Source: G965279335 sp965279285 (GTDB lineage: Bacteria; Pseudomonadota; Gammaproteobacteria; DSM-16500). From it: a stretch of 64,000 bases of DNA. This document shows positions 19,801 through 28,800 of the stretch, piece by piece. The notes below the pieces were generated by a model, which saw nothing but the letters and a program-made list of their open reading frames with translations, was not told the DNA's origin and searched no databases. The translations under genes and the position numbers were made by a program. The number at the start of each line of letters is the position of its first letter. Positions within the stretch are counted from its first letter, which is position 1. The stretch lies in the NCBI GenBank assembly GCA_965279285.1, contig OZ257148.1, positions 1,178,001 to 1,242,000 on the forward strand, in the 5' to 3' direction.

Positions 19801-20793
19801 GTTTCGACTGGCAAAGAATTAAATGTACTCGAAGGGCATACAAGCGCTCTGAACAGTATTGCCTGGGATGCTAAAAGCGAGCTACTAGCATCCGGTAGTA
19901 GTGATCATACAGTAAGGATATGGAACGTTATATTAGGTAAGGAGTTGTGTTGTTTTGCTGGACATAAAGGTGGTGTGCGTGGTGTATTAAGCATTGCCTG
20001 GGACGCTAAGAGTGAACGAATAGCATCAGGGGGCAGCGATAAGAGCATACGAATATGGGATGTAGTGAATGGCAAACAATTACGCGTGTTGCAGGGGCAT
20101 GAACAAGATGTTACTAGCATCGCTTGGGATGCGAAGAATGAACGGATTGCATCAGGAAGTGATGATACTACTGTGCGGATATGGAAGGTGGCGAGTGGCA
20201 AGCAATTACACGTATTAAAAGGCCATACAGGTAGTATAAATAATATGGGTAGTGCGAATAGTGTTGCCTGGGATACTAAGGGCGAGCATTTGGCTTCTGC
20301 AAGTTCTGATCAAACTGTGCGGATATGGGATGCGGAAACTGGGAAAGAGCTGTATTGTCTTAATCTTCCTCAAAGTGTTAGTAGTTGCTGCTGGGGTAAT
20401 TCAGTCGATGGGAATAAATTACTCAGTGTAGCTTTTGGAAGCAGTGTGGCATGTTTTGTTTTGAAGCAAGTTAAAAATAATTATCAAGCGACTTTATGTT
20501 GGTTGTCTGCACCGACGACAATTTTATTTACGTCCGGCTTGAATTTTACCGATGTGAATGGATTAATTGTAACTCATTACAAAATGTTACGGCAGCGCAG
20601 TGCAATTGGAAAACCAACCTCTCTAACAGATGAAAAAGGTGTTGTTTTATCTCCCAGTCTTACTCAATTAGCAATTCAGCATTCTTCAGTTTTTTCAGCC
20701 TCGACTAGAAATAATAAACAAGCAATTGAAATCGGTGATGATGCAAAGAATAAAAATGATTCTTCTTGTGCGCCGTGCTGCTCACTTATGTAA
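16801..20793 (+). CDS. Array gene 5: NACHT-pentapeptide-WD40 protein, CSLM CaaX box
   Basis: 1330 residues. ATG follows the array leader TTTTTTAAAGGA. NACHT NTPase: Walker A GDTGSGKS near 98, Walker B FIFVLDGYDE, FIHASLIEYFATRAMYEE at the helical end. An Ala/Ser/Val-rich insertion (SSGSGVAVTAAASGVSS) sits in the variable linker near 250. Pentapeptide repeats (SGGLFDSTQLQQADLQGVNF) are followed by 14 WD40 d-strands by my count, the first ITLYLAT and the last VACFVL. The propeller closes with GLIVTHYKMLRQRSAIGKP. The tail has QLAIQHSSVFSAS and ends SSCAPCCSLM: CSLM is a good CaaX box (X = Met favours farnesyltransferase), with extra Cys residues upstream that could be palmitoylated. One palindromic element is inserted in frame at 16971-17019. 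Confidence 0.92.
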   Translation: MFTTIQEGIQAIQKQVLSDTPLERALYIPAQGKRTTYATEDAFDLYPAVSEFLKFENPSPLVGEGGRRSDEGLQKDSKDQKQLISPTDSCRKVLLLLGDTGSGKSLFCQDLITRLWQSYKPGNPIPLFVSLARLQDPIENAIEEALAAYGFSVEQIATLKKEQQFIFVLDGYDEIHQFKNLYVTNKLNEWQARTIITCRSQYLYYLSDTDKHFMPFHGEKRQPQLLQQFYVAPFSEKEIVAYLQQYERLSSGSGVAVTAAASGVSSAAKTIVITDSKDHKSDAKSVETPKPILYQQLISIPGLQSLITTPFLLYLAVEALPDILAKYKDSKDQKNIEQQKLTQAALYDVFIERWFKRQELKLKTSKHIDEKAVDPKPNFWKFCKELAVTMRTQNATLINYTPEKVSKFASATAQAKLNPWKQFFSEDQETELLRSACPIRKLGPNQYGFIHASLIEYFATRAMYEEVVMQQPSQQITISAVSAGDSKDEKLSIEITDQKSSPVQQTDLSPLPQSTLYQSSITKQNNMIQFLADRVQENEIFKKKLFEIIESSKTDERYAVGAANAITALNCGQVNFNGLDFNGIRIPGANLSGGLFDSTQLQQADLQGVNFQGAWLREANLSKATVANLHFGEWPFIQLEYYANACCYSLDGRWLAVACLNTITLYLATTRQLVQTFKGLSNINSIAFNSTGEQLASGDQDKMVRIWDVPSGKELRVLSGHTGNVNNIAWDSKDERLASGSDDNTVRIWEVISGKELCVLDEHTRSVNSIAWDSKGERLASGSNDNTVRIWDAVSGKELRVLPGHTGNVNSIAWDNKGERLASGSDKAVHVWEVSSGEKLGVLRGHTGKVNSVAWDIKDERLASGSDDQTVRVWEVASGKELRCFASHTQYVKCIAWDTKNESLASGGDDCTVRIWDIASNKELRCLGGHTQKVNSVAWDASNKRLASVSNDKTVRIWGVNGKELHCLNVNQTGMDSIAWDATGERVASGTFDCNVLVWEVSTGKELNVLEGHTSALNSIAWDAKSELLASGSSDHTVRIWNVILGKELCCFAGHKGGVRGVLSIAWDAKSERIASGGSDKSIRIWDVVNGKQLRVLQGHEQDVTSIAWDAKNERIASGSDDTTVRIWKVASGKQLHVLKGHTGSINNMGSANSVAWDTKGEHLASASSDQTVRIWDAETGKELYCLNLPQSVSSCCWGNSVDGNKLLSVAFGSSVACFVLKQVKNNYQATLCWLSAPTTILFTSGLNFTDVNGLIVTHYKMLRQRSAIGKPTSLTDEKGVVLSPSLTQLAIQHSSVFSASTRNNKQAIEIGDDAKNKNDSSCAPCCSLM
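16971..17019. repeat. In-frame palindromic element, linker site 1 (gene 5)
   Basis: Near copy of the gene 2 site-1 element (GGTGGTCGAAGATCGGATG core), read as NPSPLVGEGGRRSDEGLQ. Confidence 0.8.
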
Positions 20794-20835
20794 TTAACTT
20801 TTATTTTGAATTTACTTTTTTAAAGGACTTATATT

Positions 20836-23800
20836 ATGTTCACCACCATCCAAGAAGGCATCCAAGCAATTCAGAAACAAATTCTCAGCGACACACCACC
20901 CGAACACGCACTGTATATTCCCGCGCAAGGCAAACGCACAACATATGCGACAGAAGATGCATTTGATTTATACCCAGCCGTTAATGAATTTTTAAAATAT
21001 TCTGCACTAAATATAGTTGATCAAAAAAATTCCAAAGATCAAAAAACTCCAGCTGTTGACAATGGCCGCAAAGTATTACTGCTGCTAGGCGACACCGGTT
21101 CCGGCAAAAGTTTATTTTGCCAGGATTTAATTGCACGTCTTTGGCAAAGCTATAAATCCGGCAATCCGATTCCTTTATTTATTTCATTAGCACGCTTACA
21201 AGATCCTATAGACAATGCCATTGAAGAAACATTAACAAGTTATGGATTTAGCGCTGAACAAGTAGCAACACTTAAAAAAGAACAGCAGTTTATTTTTGTA
21301 TTAGATGGTTATGATGAAATCCATCAATTTAAAAATCTCTATGTCACCAATAAATTAAATGAATGGAATGCTCGAACAATTATTACCTGTCGTAGCCAAT
21401 ATCTTTATTATCTTAGTGATACGGATAAACACTTCATGCCGTTTCATGGTGAGAAACGCCAGCCACATTTATTACAGCAATTTTATGTTGCGCCATTTTC
21501 AGAAAAAGAAATTGTGGCGTATGTGCAGCAATATGAAAAATTAAATGGACAAGCTGTTGTAGCTGATCTTAAAGATCATAAGTCTGATATGAAAAGTGCG
21601 GAAGCACCTAAGCCTGTTTTATATCAGCAATTAGTTAGTATTCCTGGTTTACAAACATTAATTACTACACCATTTTTATTGCATTTAGCTGTTGAGGTAT
21701 TGCCGGATATTTTGGTGAAATATAAAGCCTCTCACCCTAACCCTCTCCCGAGTACAGGAGAGGGAGCTTTCAAGGAACAACAAAAATTAACGCAGTCTGC
21801 ACTGTATGATGTCTTTATCGAGCGCTGGTTTAAGCGTCAAGAACTTAAATTAAAAACCAGTAAACACATTGATGAAAAAGCAGCTGATCCAAAACTGAAT
21901 TTCTGGAAATTCTGCAAAGAGTTAGCGGCTACCATGCGGGCGCAAAATGTAACTCTTATTAATTACACGCCAGAAAAAGTTTCTAAATTTGCATCGGCTA
22001 CTGCGCAAAATAAATTGAATCCTTGGAAACAATTTTTTAGTGAAGATCAAGAAACAGAATTGCTGCGTTCGGCTTGTCCTATTCGCAAATTAGGGCCCAA
22101 TCAATATGGCTTTATTCATGCGTCATTAATTGAATATTTTGCAACGCGAGCTATGTATGAAGAAGTGGTTGCGCAACAGCCACAGCAAATAGTAATAAGC
22201 ACTGCAGCTGTTGGGGATGCTAAAGATAGTAAACAAGCTAATTTACTACCGCTACCACAAAATACACTTTATCAATCATCTATTACTAAACAAAATAACA
22301 TGATTCGGTTTCTTGCCGATCGCGTTCAAGAAAGTGAGGTGTTTAAAAATAAATTATTTGAAGCTATCGAGAGTTCAAAAAAAGATGAACGCTATGCTGT
22401 TGGTGCAGCGAATGCTATCACTGCACTGAATTGTGCAGAAGTAAATTTTAATGGATTAGATTTCAATGGTATCCGTATACCCAGAGCAAATTTAAGCGGA
22501 GCTTTGTGTGATAACACTTCATTTCAAGATGCTGATTTAACGGAAGTAAATTTTCAAAGCGCATGGCTGCGAGAAGCTAATTTATGCGGGGCTACTATGG
22601 CGAATATCGATTTGGGAGAATGGCCGTCAATTAAAATAAAAAATGGAGCTTCAGTTTGTTCTTATTCGCCAGATGGACGTTGGTTGGCTATAAATGGTGA
22701 GCATACGGTTACATTATTTACAGCAATAACCCGTCAATTAGTGCGTATATTTAAAGGGCATACGGATTATGTGCTGAGTATTGCCTTTGATGCGAAAAGT
22801 GAGCGATTAGCAACGGGGAGTAGTGACAAAACTGTACGTGTATGGGAGGTTTTGACAGGTAAAGAACTACGGTGTTTGAGCGGACATAAGGAAGATGTAA
22901 ATAGTGTTGCATGGGATAGCAAAGGCGAACGCCTAGTTTCAGGGAGTAATGACAAAACTGTACGTGTATGGGAGGTTTTGACAGGTAATGAATTACGGTG
23001 CTTGAACGGGCATACGGCAAATGTAGATAGTGTTGCGTGGGATGGCAAAGGTGAATACTTAGCTTCAGGGAGTAGTGATGAGACTGTGCGGGTGTGGGAG
23101 GTATCCACGGGCAAAGAATTATCCTTGCTGGGGCATATGGAAGGTGTAAATAGTGTTGCATGGGACAGCAAAGGTGAACGCTTGGCTTCAGGAGGTGACG
23201 ATAATAGCGTGCGGATATGGGATATTTCTACAGGCAAAGAACTAAGATGTTTGAGTGGGCATACAGGAGAAGTAAATGCTGTTGCGTGGGATAGCAAAAG
23301 CGAACGATTGGCTTCGGGAGGTGATGATAAAACCGTGCGGGTATGGGATGTTTCTACAGGCAAAGAACTAAGATGTTTGAGTGGACATACAGGAGATGTA
23401 AGGACTGTTGCGTGGGATAGTAAAAGCGAACGATTGGCTTCAGGAAGCCATGACGGAACAGTGCGAGTATGGAATATGTTGAGTAATAAGGAGCTGCATT
23501 GCTTAGATAGTGGACATAAGAATGAAGTAAACAAAATTGCTTTTGATATGGGCGGTCGGCGACTGTTGTCAGCAAGTGATGACGCTGTGCGTGTGTGGGA
23601 AGTGACTCGTGGCAAAGAATTGCGTTGTATCGGTGGACAATATACTAAGGTTGACTTTGATACTAAGAATGAGCGGCTGTTGTCACTGAATGGAAGTAGT
23701 TTGCATTTGCATGATATGGTAAATGATAAGGAATTGTATAGGTTAGGCGGACATACGGATAGTGTAAACAGCGTCGCTTGGGATACTAAAGGTGAACTAT

Positions 23801-25839
23801 TTGTGTCAGGAAGCAGTGATAAAACACTGCAATTGTGGGATGTGACAAGTGGTAAACAACTGCGTTGTTTTAGCGGACATAGGGATAAGGTAAATTGTGT
23901 TGCTTTTGATAGTAGTGGTCTGCGATTGGCCTCAGGGAGTGATGACGATACTGTGCGGGTGTGGGAAGTAGCCAGTGGCAAAGAATTGCATTGTTTCAGT
24001 GATTTTGGATTAAGCAATTTTGAGGATAGTGCTTGGGTGGTTGAAGCGGTAGGCAAAATGAATGAATTAAGGAACACACTGTATTTGAACGGTATAAGGA
24101 GTATTGCATGGGATAGCAAGAGTGATCGACTGGTTTCGGGAGGTAATGATCACGCTGTGTTGGTGTGGGAAGTATCGAGTGGGAAAAAATTATATTCATT
24201 GCTGGGGCATGCAGGTTTTGTAACAAGTGTTGCATGGGATAGCAAAGGCGAACACTTAGCTTCAGGAAGTGGGGATAAAACCATACGGATATGGGATGCA
24301 GCGAGTGGCAAGGTATCACGTGTGCTGCAAGGGCACACTAATGTCGTAATGAGTGTTGCTTTTGATGCAAAGGGTGAGCGAATAGTGTCTGGAGGCCATG
24401 ATAAAACAGTGCGGCTATGGGACGTAGCAACAGGTAGTGAACTACAAGTATATAAGGGACACACTGGAGTTGTGATGAGTGTAGTGTGGGATTTCAAGAA
24501 TGAACGACTGGCTTCGGGAAGTTATGATAAAACCGTGCGGATATGGGATATATCTAGTGATAAAGAATTGCATTGTCTTCATGGAAATAATGTAATAAAT
24601 AGTGTTGCTTTTGATCCGAAAGATAATCGGCTGGTATCGGGAGATCTTTTTAGTGGATTGCAATTGTGGGAAATTGTAAGTGGGAAAAAACTGCATCATT
24701 ATAGCGGCGCACGGTATCAGTGTGCAGTTTTTGATGCCAAAGGAGAGCAATTGGCTGCGGGACGTGATGATGGAATTGTGCAAATATGGAAAGTGATAAA
24801 TGGTAAAGAATTACACTATCTTTTTGGGCATACGGGTTCGGTTGACAGCATCGCTTTTAATGCTGCGGGTTGCATTTTAGCATCATTGACAAGCTCAGGG
24901 GTGCAATTATGGGATGTGGCTAGTGGTAAGGAACTGCGCCGCTTCAAAGGGATGTGGCTAAGTATTATATTCGATAGTAAGGGTGAACGTTTGGCTTCAG
25001 GTTCGTCAGTTGTTGATAAAATTGTGCGGGTATGGGAAATCGCCAGTGGCAAAGAATTGCATTGTCTTCGTGGACATACAAGTTGGATAAAGAGTATAGC
25101 TTTTGATGCAAAGGGTGAGCGGTTGATGTCTGGAGGTGGGGATAGAACTGTGCGAATGTGGGGTCTACAAGGTGTTGGTGGCAAGGAGTTATATCAACTA
25201 CCTTTGCCACAAGCGGTCAATAGCTTTAGTTGGATGAATATTGCTAGTGATAAAGAATTGCTTGCAGTAGCTTTTGGTAACAGTGTGGCTTGCTTTATGT
25301 TGGTGCAGGTTAAAAATAACTATCAAGCGGCTTTATCTTGGTTGGCTACACCCACTACAATTTTGCATACACCTGGCATGAATCTCATGGATGTTAAGGG
25401 TATCAACGCTACAAACTACGATTTATTGAAGCAACAGGGTGCTGTTAGAGAACCCGTTTCAGTGGATGAAGATGGGGACAGTAGTGAGCTAGCATCTTTG
25501 CTCAAAACACCTCGTATACATACCAATGCAATTGGTAGTCGCAATAGTTTTTTTAAGCCAATTCAATCAGGAGATATAAAAAGCGATTCCGCCATTAAAA
25601 ATCCACAGATAACATCTGATGATAGCAAAGCAATCGCGGCAATATTTGCTCGATTTGACGCTAAATCGGATGCGCCAAAAAACTCATCGGAAGTTGATAA
25701 TAGCACTGTTAACAAAACTAAAATCAAACAAAATTCTGCGGCAGAACACACCAAAAATGTTGTAACACCACCTGCAACTACAGTTCCACTAGCAGGATCG
25801 CAACCATCCGTTTCTAAATCAAATTGTTGTGTGATGTAA
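20836..25839 (+). CDS. Array gene 6: NACHT-pentapeptide-WD40 protein with 21 blades, CCVM tail
   Basis: 1667 residues; the longest WD40 run in the array. Walker A GDTGSGKS at 85-92, Walker B FIFVLDGYDE, pentapeptides (ANLSG, ALCDN, TSFQD) before the propellers. I count 21 WD40 d-strands, from VTLFTAIT to VACFML, which fits three seven-bladed propellers. Several blades are degenerate (LHLHDMV; the region around FSDFGLSNFEDSAWVVEA). The tail is the second class seen in the array: PRIHTNAIGSRNSFFKP, then a Lys/Ser/Thr-rich linker, ending SKSNCCVM, a CaaX-type terminus. A palindromic element is inserted at 21727-21769 between the NACHT core and the helical part (SHPNPLPSTGEGAFKEQQ). As for gene 3, the gene that follows has the CAGGAGAAAAT leader. 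Confidence 0.92.
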   Translation: MFTTIQEGIQAIQKQILSDTPPEHALYIPAQGKRTTYATEDAFDLYPAVNEFLKYSALNIVDQKNSKDQKTPAVDNGRKVLLLLGDTGSGKSLFCQDLIARLWQSYKSGNPIPLFISLARLQDPIDNAIEETLTSYGFSAEQVATLKKEQQFIFVLDGYDEIHQFKNLYVTNKLNEWNARTIITCRSQYLYYLSDTDKHFMPFHGEKRQPHLLQQFYVAPFSEKEIVAYVQQYEKLNGQAVVADLKDHKSDMKSAEAPKPVLYQQLVSIPGLQTLITTPFLLHLAVEVLPDILVKYKASHPNPLPSTGEGAFKEQQKLTQSALYDVFIERWFKRQELKLKTSKHIDEKAADPKLNFWKFCKELAATMRAQNVTLINYTPEKVSKFASATAQNKLNPWKQFFSEDQETELLRSACPIRKLGPNQYGFIHASLIEYFATRAMYEEVVAQQPQQIVISTAAVGDAKDSKQANLLPLPQNTLYQSSITKQNNMIRFLADRVQESEVFKNKLFEAIESSKKDERYAVGAANAITALNCAEVNFNGLDFNGIRIPRANLSGALCDNTSFQDADLTEVNFQSAWLREANLCGATMANIDLGEWPSIKIKNGASVCSYSPDGRWLAINGEHTVTLFTAITRQLVRIFKGHTDYVLSIAFDAKSERLATGSSDKTVRVWEVLTGKELRCLSGHKEDVNSVAWDSKGERLVSGSNDKTVRVWEVLTGNELRCLNGHTANVDSVAWDGKGEYLASGSSDETVRVWEVSTGKELSLLGHMEGVNSVAWDSKGERLASGGDDNSVRIWDISTGKELRCLSGHTGEVNAVAWDSKSERLASGGDDKTVRVWDVSTGKELRCLSGHTGDVRTVAWDSKSERLASGSHDGTVRVWNMLSNKELHCLDSGHKNEVNKIAFDMGGRRLLSASDDAVRVWEVTRGKELRCIGGQYTKVDFDTKNERLLSLNGSSLHLHDMVNDKELYRLGGHTDSVNSVAWDTKGELFVSGSSDKTLQLWDVTSGKQLRCFSGHRDKVNCVAFDSSGLRLASGSDDDTVRVWEVASGKELHCFSDFGLSNFEDSAWVVEAVGKMNELRNTLYLNGIRSIAWDSKSDRLVSGGNDHAVLVWEVSSGKKLYSLLGHAGFVTSVAWDSKGEHLASGSGDKTIRIWDAASGKVSRVLQGHTNVVMSVAFDAKGERIVSGGHDKTVRLWDVATGSELQVYKGHTGVVMSVVWDFKNERLASGSYDKTVRIWDISSDKELHCLHGNNVINSVAFDPKDNRLVSGDLFSGLQLWEIVSGKKLHHYSGARYQCAVFDAKGEQLAAGRDDGIVQIWKVINGKELHYLFGHTGSVDSIAFNAAGCILASLTSSGVQLWDVASGKELRRFKGMWLSIIFDSKGERLASGSSVVDKIVRVWEIASGKELHCLRGHTSWIKSIAFDAKGERLMSGGGDRTVRMWGLQGVGGKELYQLPLPQAVNSFSWMNIASDKELLAVAFGNSVACFMLVQVKNNYQAALSWLATPTTILHTPGMNLMDVKGINATNYDLLKQQGAVREPVSVDEDGDSSELASLLKTPRIHTNAIGSRNSFFKPIQSGDIKSDSAIKNPQITSDDSKAIAAIFARFDAKSDAPKNSSEVDNSTVNKTKIKQNSAAEHTKNVVTPPATTVPLAGSQPSVSKSNCCVM
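21727..21769. repeat. In-frame palindromic element, linker site 2 (gene 6)
   Basis: Same class as the gene 2 site-2 element (CCTCTCCCGAGTACAGGAGAGGG core), read as SHPNPLPSTGEGAFKE. Confidence 0.75.
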
Positions 25840-25885
25840 AAATCATAATTCAACTAAATTATCCTAAATTCAGGAGAAAATTTTT

Positions 25886-28800
25886 ATGTTCACCACGATC
25901 CAAGAAGGCATCCAAGCAATTCAAAAACAAGTATTAAGCGACACATCACCCGAATATGCACTTTACATTCCCGCCCAAGGCAAACGCACAACGTATGCCA
26001 CAGAAGACGCATTTGATTTACACCAAGCGGTCAGTGAGTTTTTAAAATTCATGATCCCTTCTCCCCTTTTGGGAGAAGGTGGCCGTAGGCCGGATGAGGG
26101 GTTGCAAAAAGACTCCAAAGATCAAAAAACTCCTATTGTTGATAATGGTCGCAAAATATTATTACTATTAGGCGACACCGGTTCCGGCAAAAGTTTATTT
26201 TGTCAGGATTTAATTGCGCGTCTTTGGCAAAACTATAAACTTGGTAATCCCATTCCGTTATTTATTTCTTTAGCACGTTTACAAGATCCCATAGAAAATG
26301 CCATTGAAGAGACACTTGCTGCTTATGGATTTTCTGCAGAGCAAATAGCAACACTTAAAAAAGAACAGCAATTTATTTTTGTATTAGATGGCTATGATGA
26401 AATTCACCAATTTAAAAATCTTTATGTCACGAATAAATTAAATGAATGGAATGCAAGAACGATTATAACTTGTCGCAGTCAATATCTTTATTATCTCAGT
26501 GATGCCGATAAACACTTCATGCCGTTTCATGGTGAAAAACGCCAACCACAGTTATTGCAGCAATTTTATGTCGCACCTTTTTCCGAAAAAGAAATTGTGG
26601 CGTATGTGCGGCAATATGAGAAATTAAATGCTAATGCTGTGACGATTGCCAGCGCGTCGAGTTTAGATATTAAAGATCAAAAATCTGATGCTAAAAGTGT
26701 AGAAATACCTAAACCTGTTTTATATCAGCAATTAGTTAGTATTCCTGGTTTGCAAACATTAATTACCACGCCATTTTTATTGCATTTAGCAGTGGAAGCG
26801 TTGCCGGATATTTTGGTGAAATATAGAAACCCTCAGTCTAGTGCTTTCCCGACGCCCTCATCCGGCGCTGCGCGCCACCTTCTCCCAGAGGGAGAGGGAT
26901 CCCAATTAAAACTTACGCAAGCGGCACTTTACGATGTTTTCATTGAACGCTGGTTTAAACGTCAAGAGTCGAAATTAAAAACCAGTAAACATATTGATGA
27001 AAAAGCAGCAGATCCAAAACCCAATTTTTGGAAATTCTGTAAAGAGTTAGCGGTTACGATGCGCGCACAGAATGTCATGTTAATTAATTACACGCCTGAA
27101 AAAGTTTCTAAATTTGCATCGGCTACTGCGCAAGCTAAACTAAATCCTTGGAAACAATTTTTTAATAACGATGAAGAAACTGAACTGCTACGATCAGCGT
27201 GTCCTATTCGCAAATTAGGACCCAATCAATATGGATTTATACATGCGTCATTGATTGAGTATTTTGCGACACGGGCGATGTATGAGGAGGTGATTTTACA
27301 GCAATCGTCACCGCAACCAGCAATAACTATTATAGCTAACCAAGATAGTAGAGATGACAAATTATCAATAGATGCAAAAGATCAAAAAACTCAATCTTCA
27401 CGGCAAGCTAATTTATCACCGCTGCCACAAAGCACACTGTATCAATCGCCTATTACTAAACAAAATAACATGATCCAGTTTCTTGCCGATCGTGTTCAAG
27501 AAAGTGAGGTGTTTAAAAATAAATTATTTGAAGCTATCGAAAGTTCAAAGAAAGATGAACGTTATGCGATTAGTGCGGCTAATGGAATTACTGCATTGAA
27601 TTGTGCGGAAGTAAATTTTAATGGTTTGGATTTCAAAGGTATTAAAATTCCAGGTGCAAATTTAAGCGGAGCATTATTTGATAACACACAATTGCAAAAG
27701 GCAAATTTAGAAGATGTGAATTTTCAAGGTGCTTGGTTGCGTGAAGCCAATTTAAGTGGTGCGAATGCGACGAATATTCATTTTGGTGAATGGCCATGGA
27801 TTCGAATGGAAAGTTCAGTTCAGGCGTGTTGTTATTCTCCTGATGGTCGGTGGTTAGCAGTGGCGAATAGTAAAATTATCACTTTATTTGAAACTGAAAC
27901 TAACCGGCTGATACGCACTTTTGAAACCGATACAACAGGAATTTTTAATAGTGTAAATAGCATTGCATTCGATGCCAAAAGCGAACGCCTGGTGTCAGGT
28001 AGCGAGGATAAAACAGTGCGTTTATGGGAGGTGGCAACAGGTAAAGAGCTTCGTTGCTTCAAAGGACATACTGCTGACGTAAATAGCGTTACCTTTGATT
28101 CCAAGGGTAAGTGGCTGGCATCAGGAAGCAAAGATAATACTATACGACTGTGGGAGGCTGCATCGGGCAAGCAATTGCATTGCCTGATTGACCATGCAAG
28201 CGCAATAAATTGTGTTGCATTTGATGCCAAAAGCGAACGGCTTGCGTCGGGAGGCAGGGATAAAATTATACGGTTATGGGAGGTGGTAAGTGGTAAAGAA
28301 ATCCATCGTTTCAGCGGTCATACAGATTATGTCAATTGTGTTGCATTTGATTCCAAGGGTGAGTGGCTGGCGTCAGGAAGTGACGATGAAACTGTTCGGT
28401 TATGGGAGGTGGTAAGCGGTAAAGAAATCCGTCGTTTCAGTGGCCATACAGGTCCTATCTACTGTGTTGCATTTGATTTCAAAAGCGAGCGCCTGGCCTC
28501 TGGGAGTTCGGATATGACCGTGCGGGTATGGGAGGTGGCAAACGGTAAAGAAGTCCGTTGTTTCCGTGGGCACACGGAAGGTGTGAACAGCATTGCGTTT
28601 GATACTAAGGGTAAACAAATAGTGACAGGAAGCTCAGACAAAACGGTGCGGATATGGGAAGCAGTCTCGAGTAAGGAATTACGTTGTCTTAGTGGGCATA
28701 GAGGTCATGTGTATAGCGTCGTCTGGGATGCTAAGGGCGAGCGCCTGGCCTCTGGGAGTTGGGATAAGTCTGTGCGGCTTTGGAAGGCATCAACAGGAAA

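Noticed and set aside
22767..24119. Long open frame on the minus strand opposite the gene 6 WD40 region (450 codons), and many similar ones opposite other propellers
   Set aside because: They mirror the repeated codon pattern of the sense WD40 units, have no independent start signals and encode Ser/Thr/Leu-rich repeats typical of antisense shadows.
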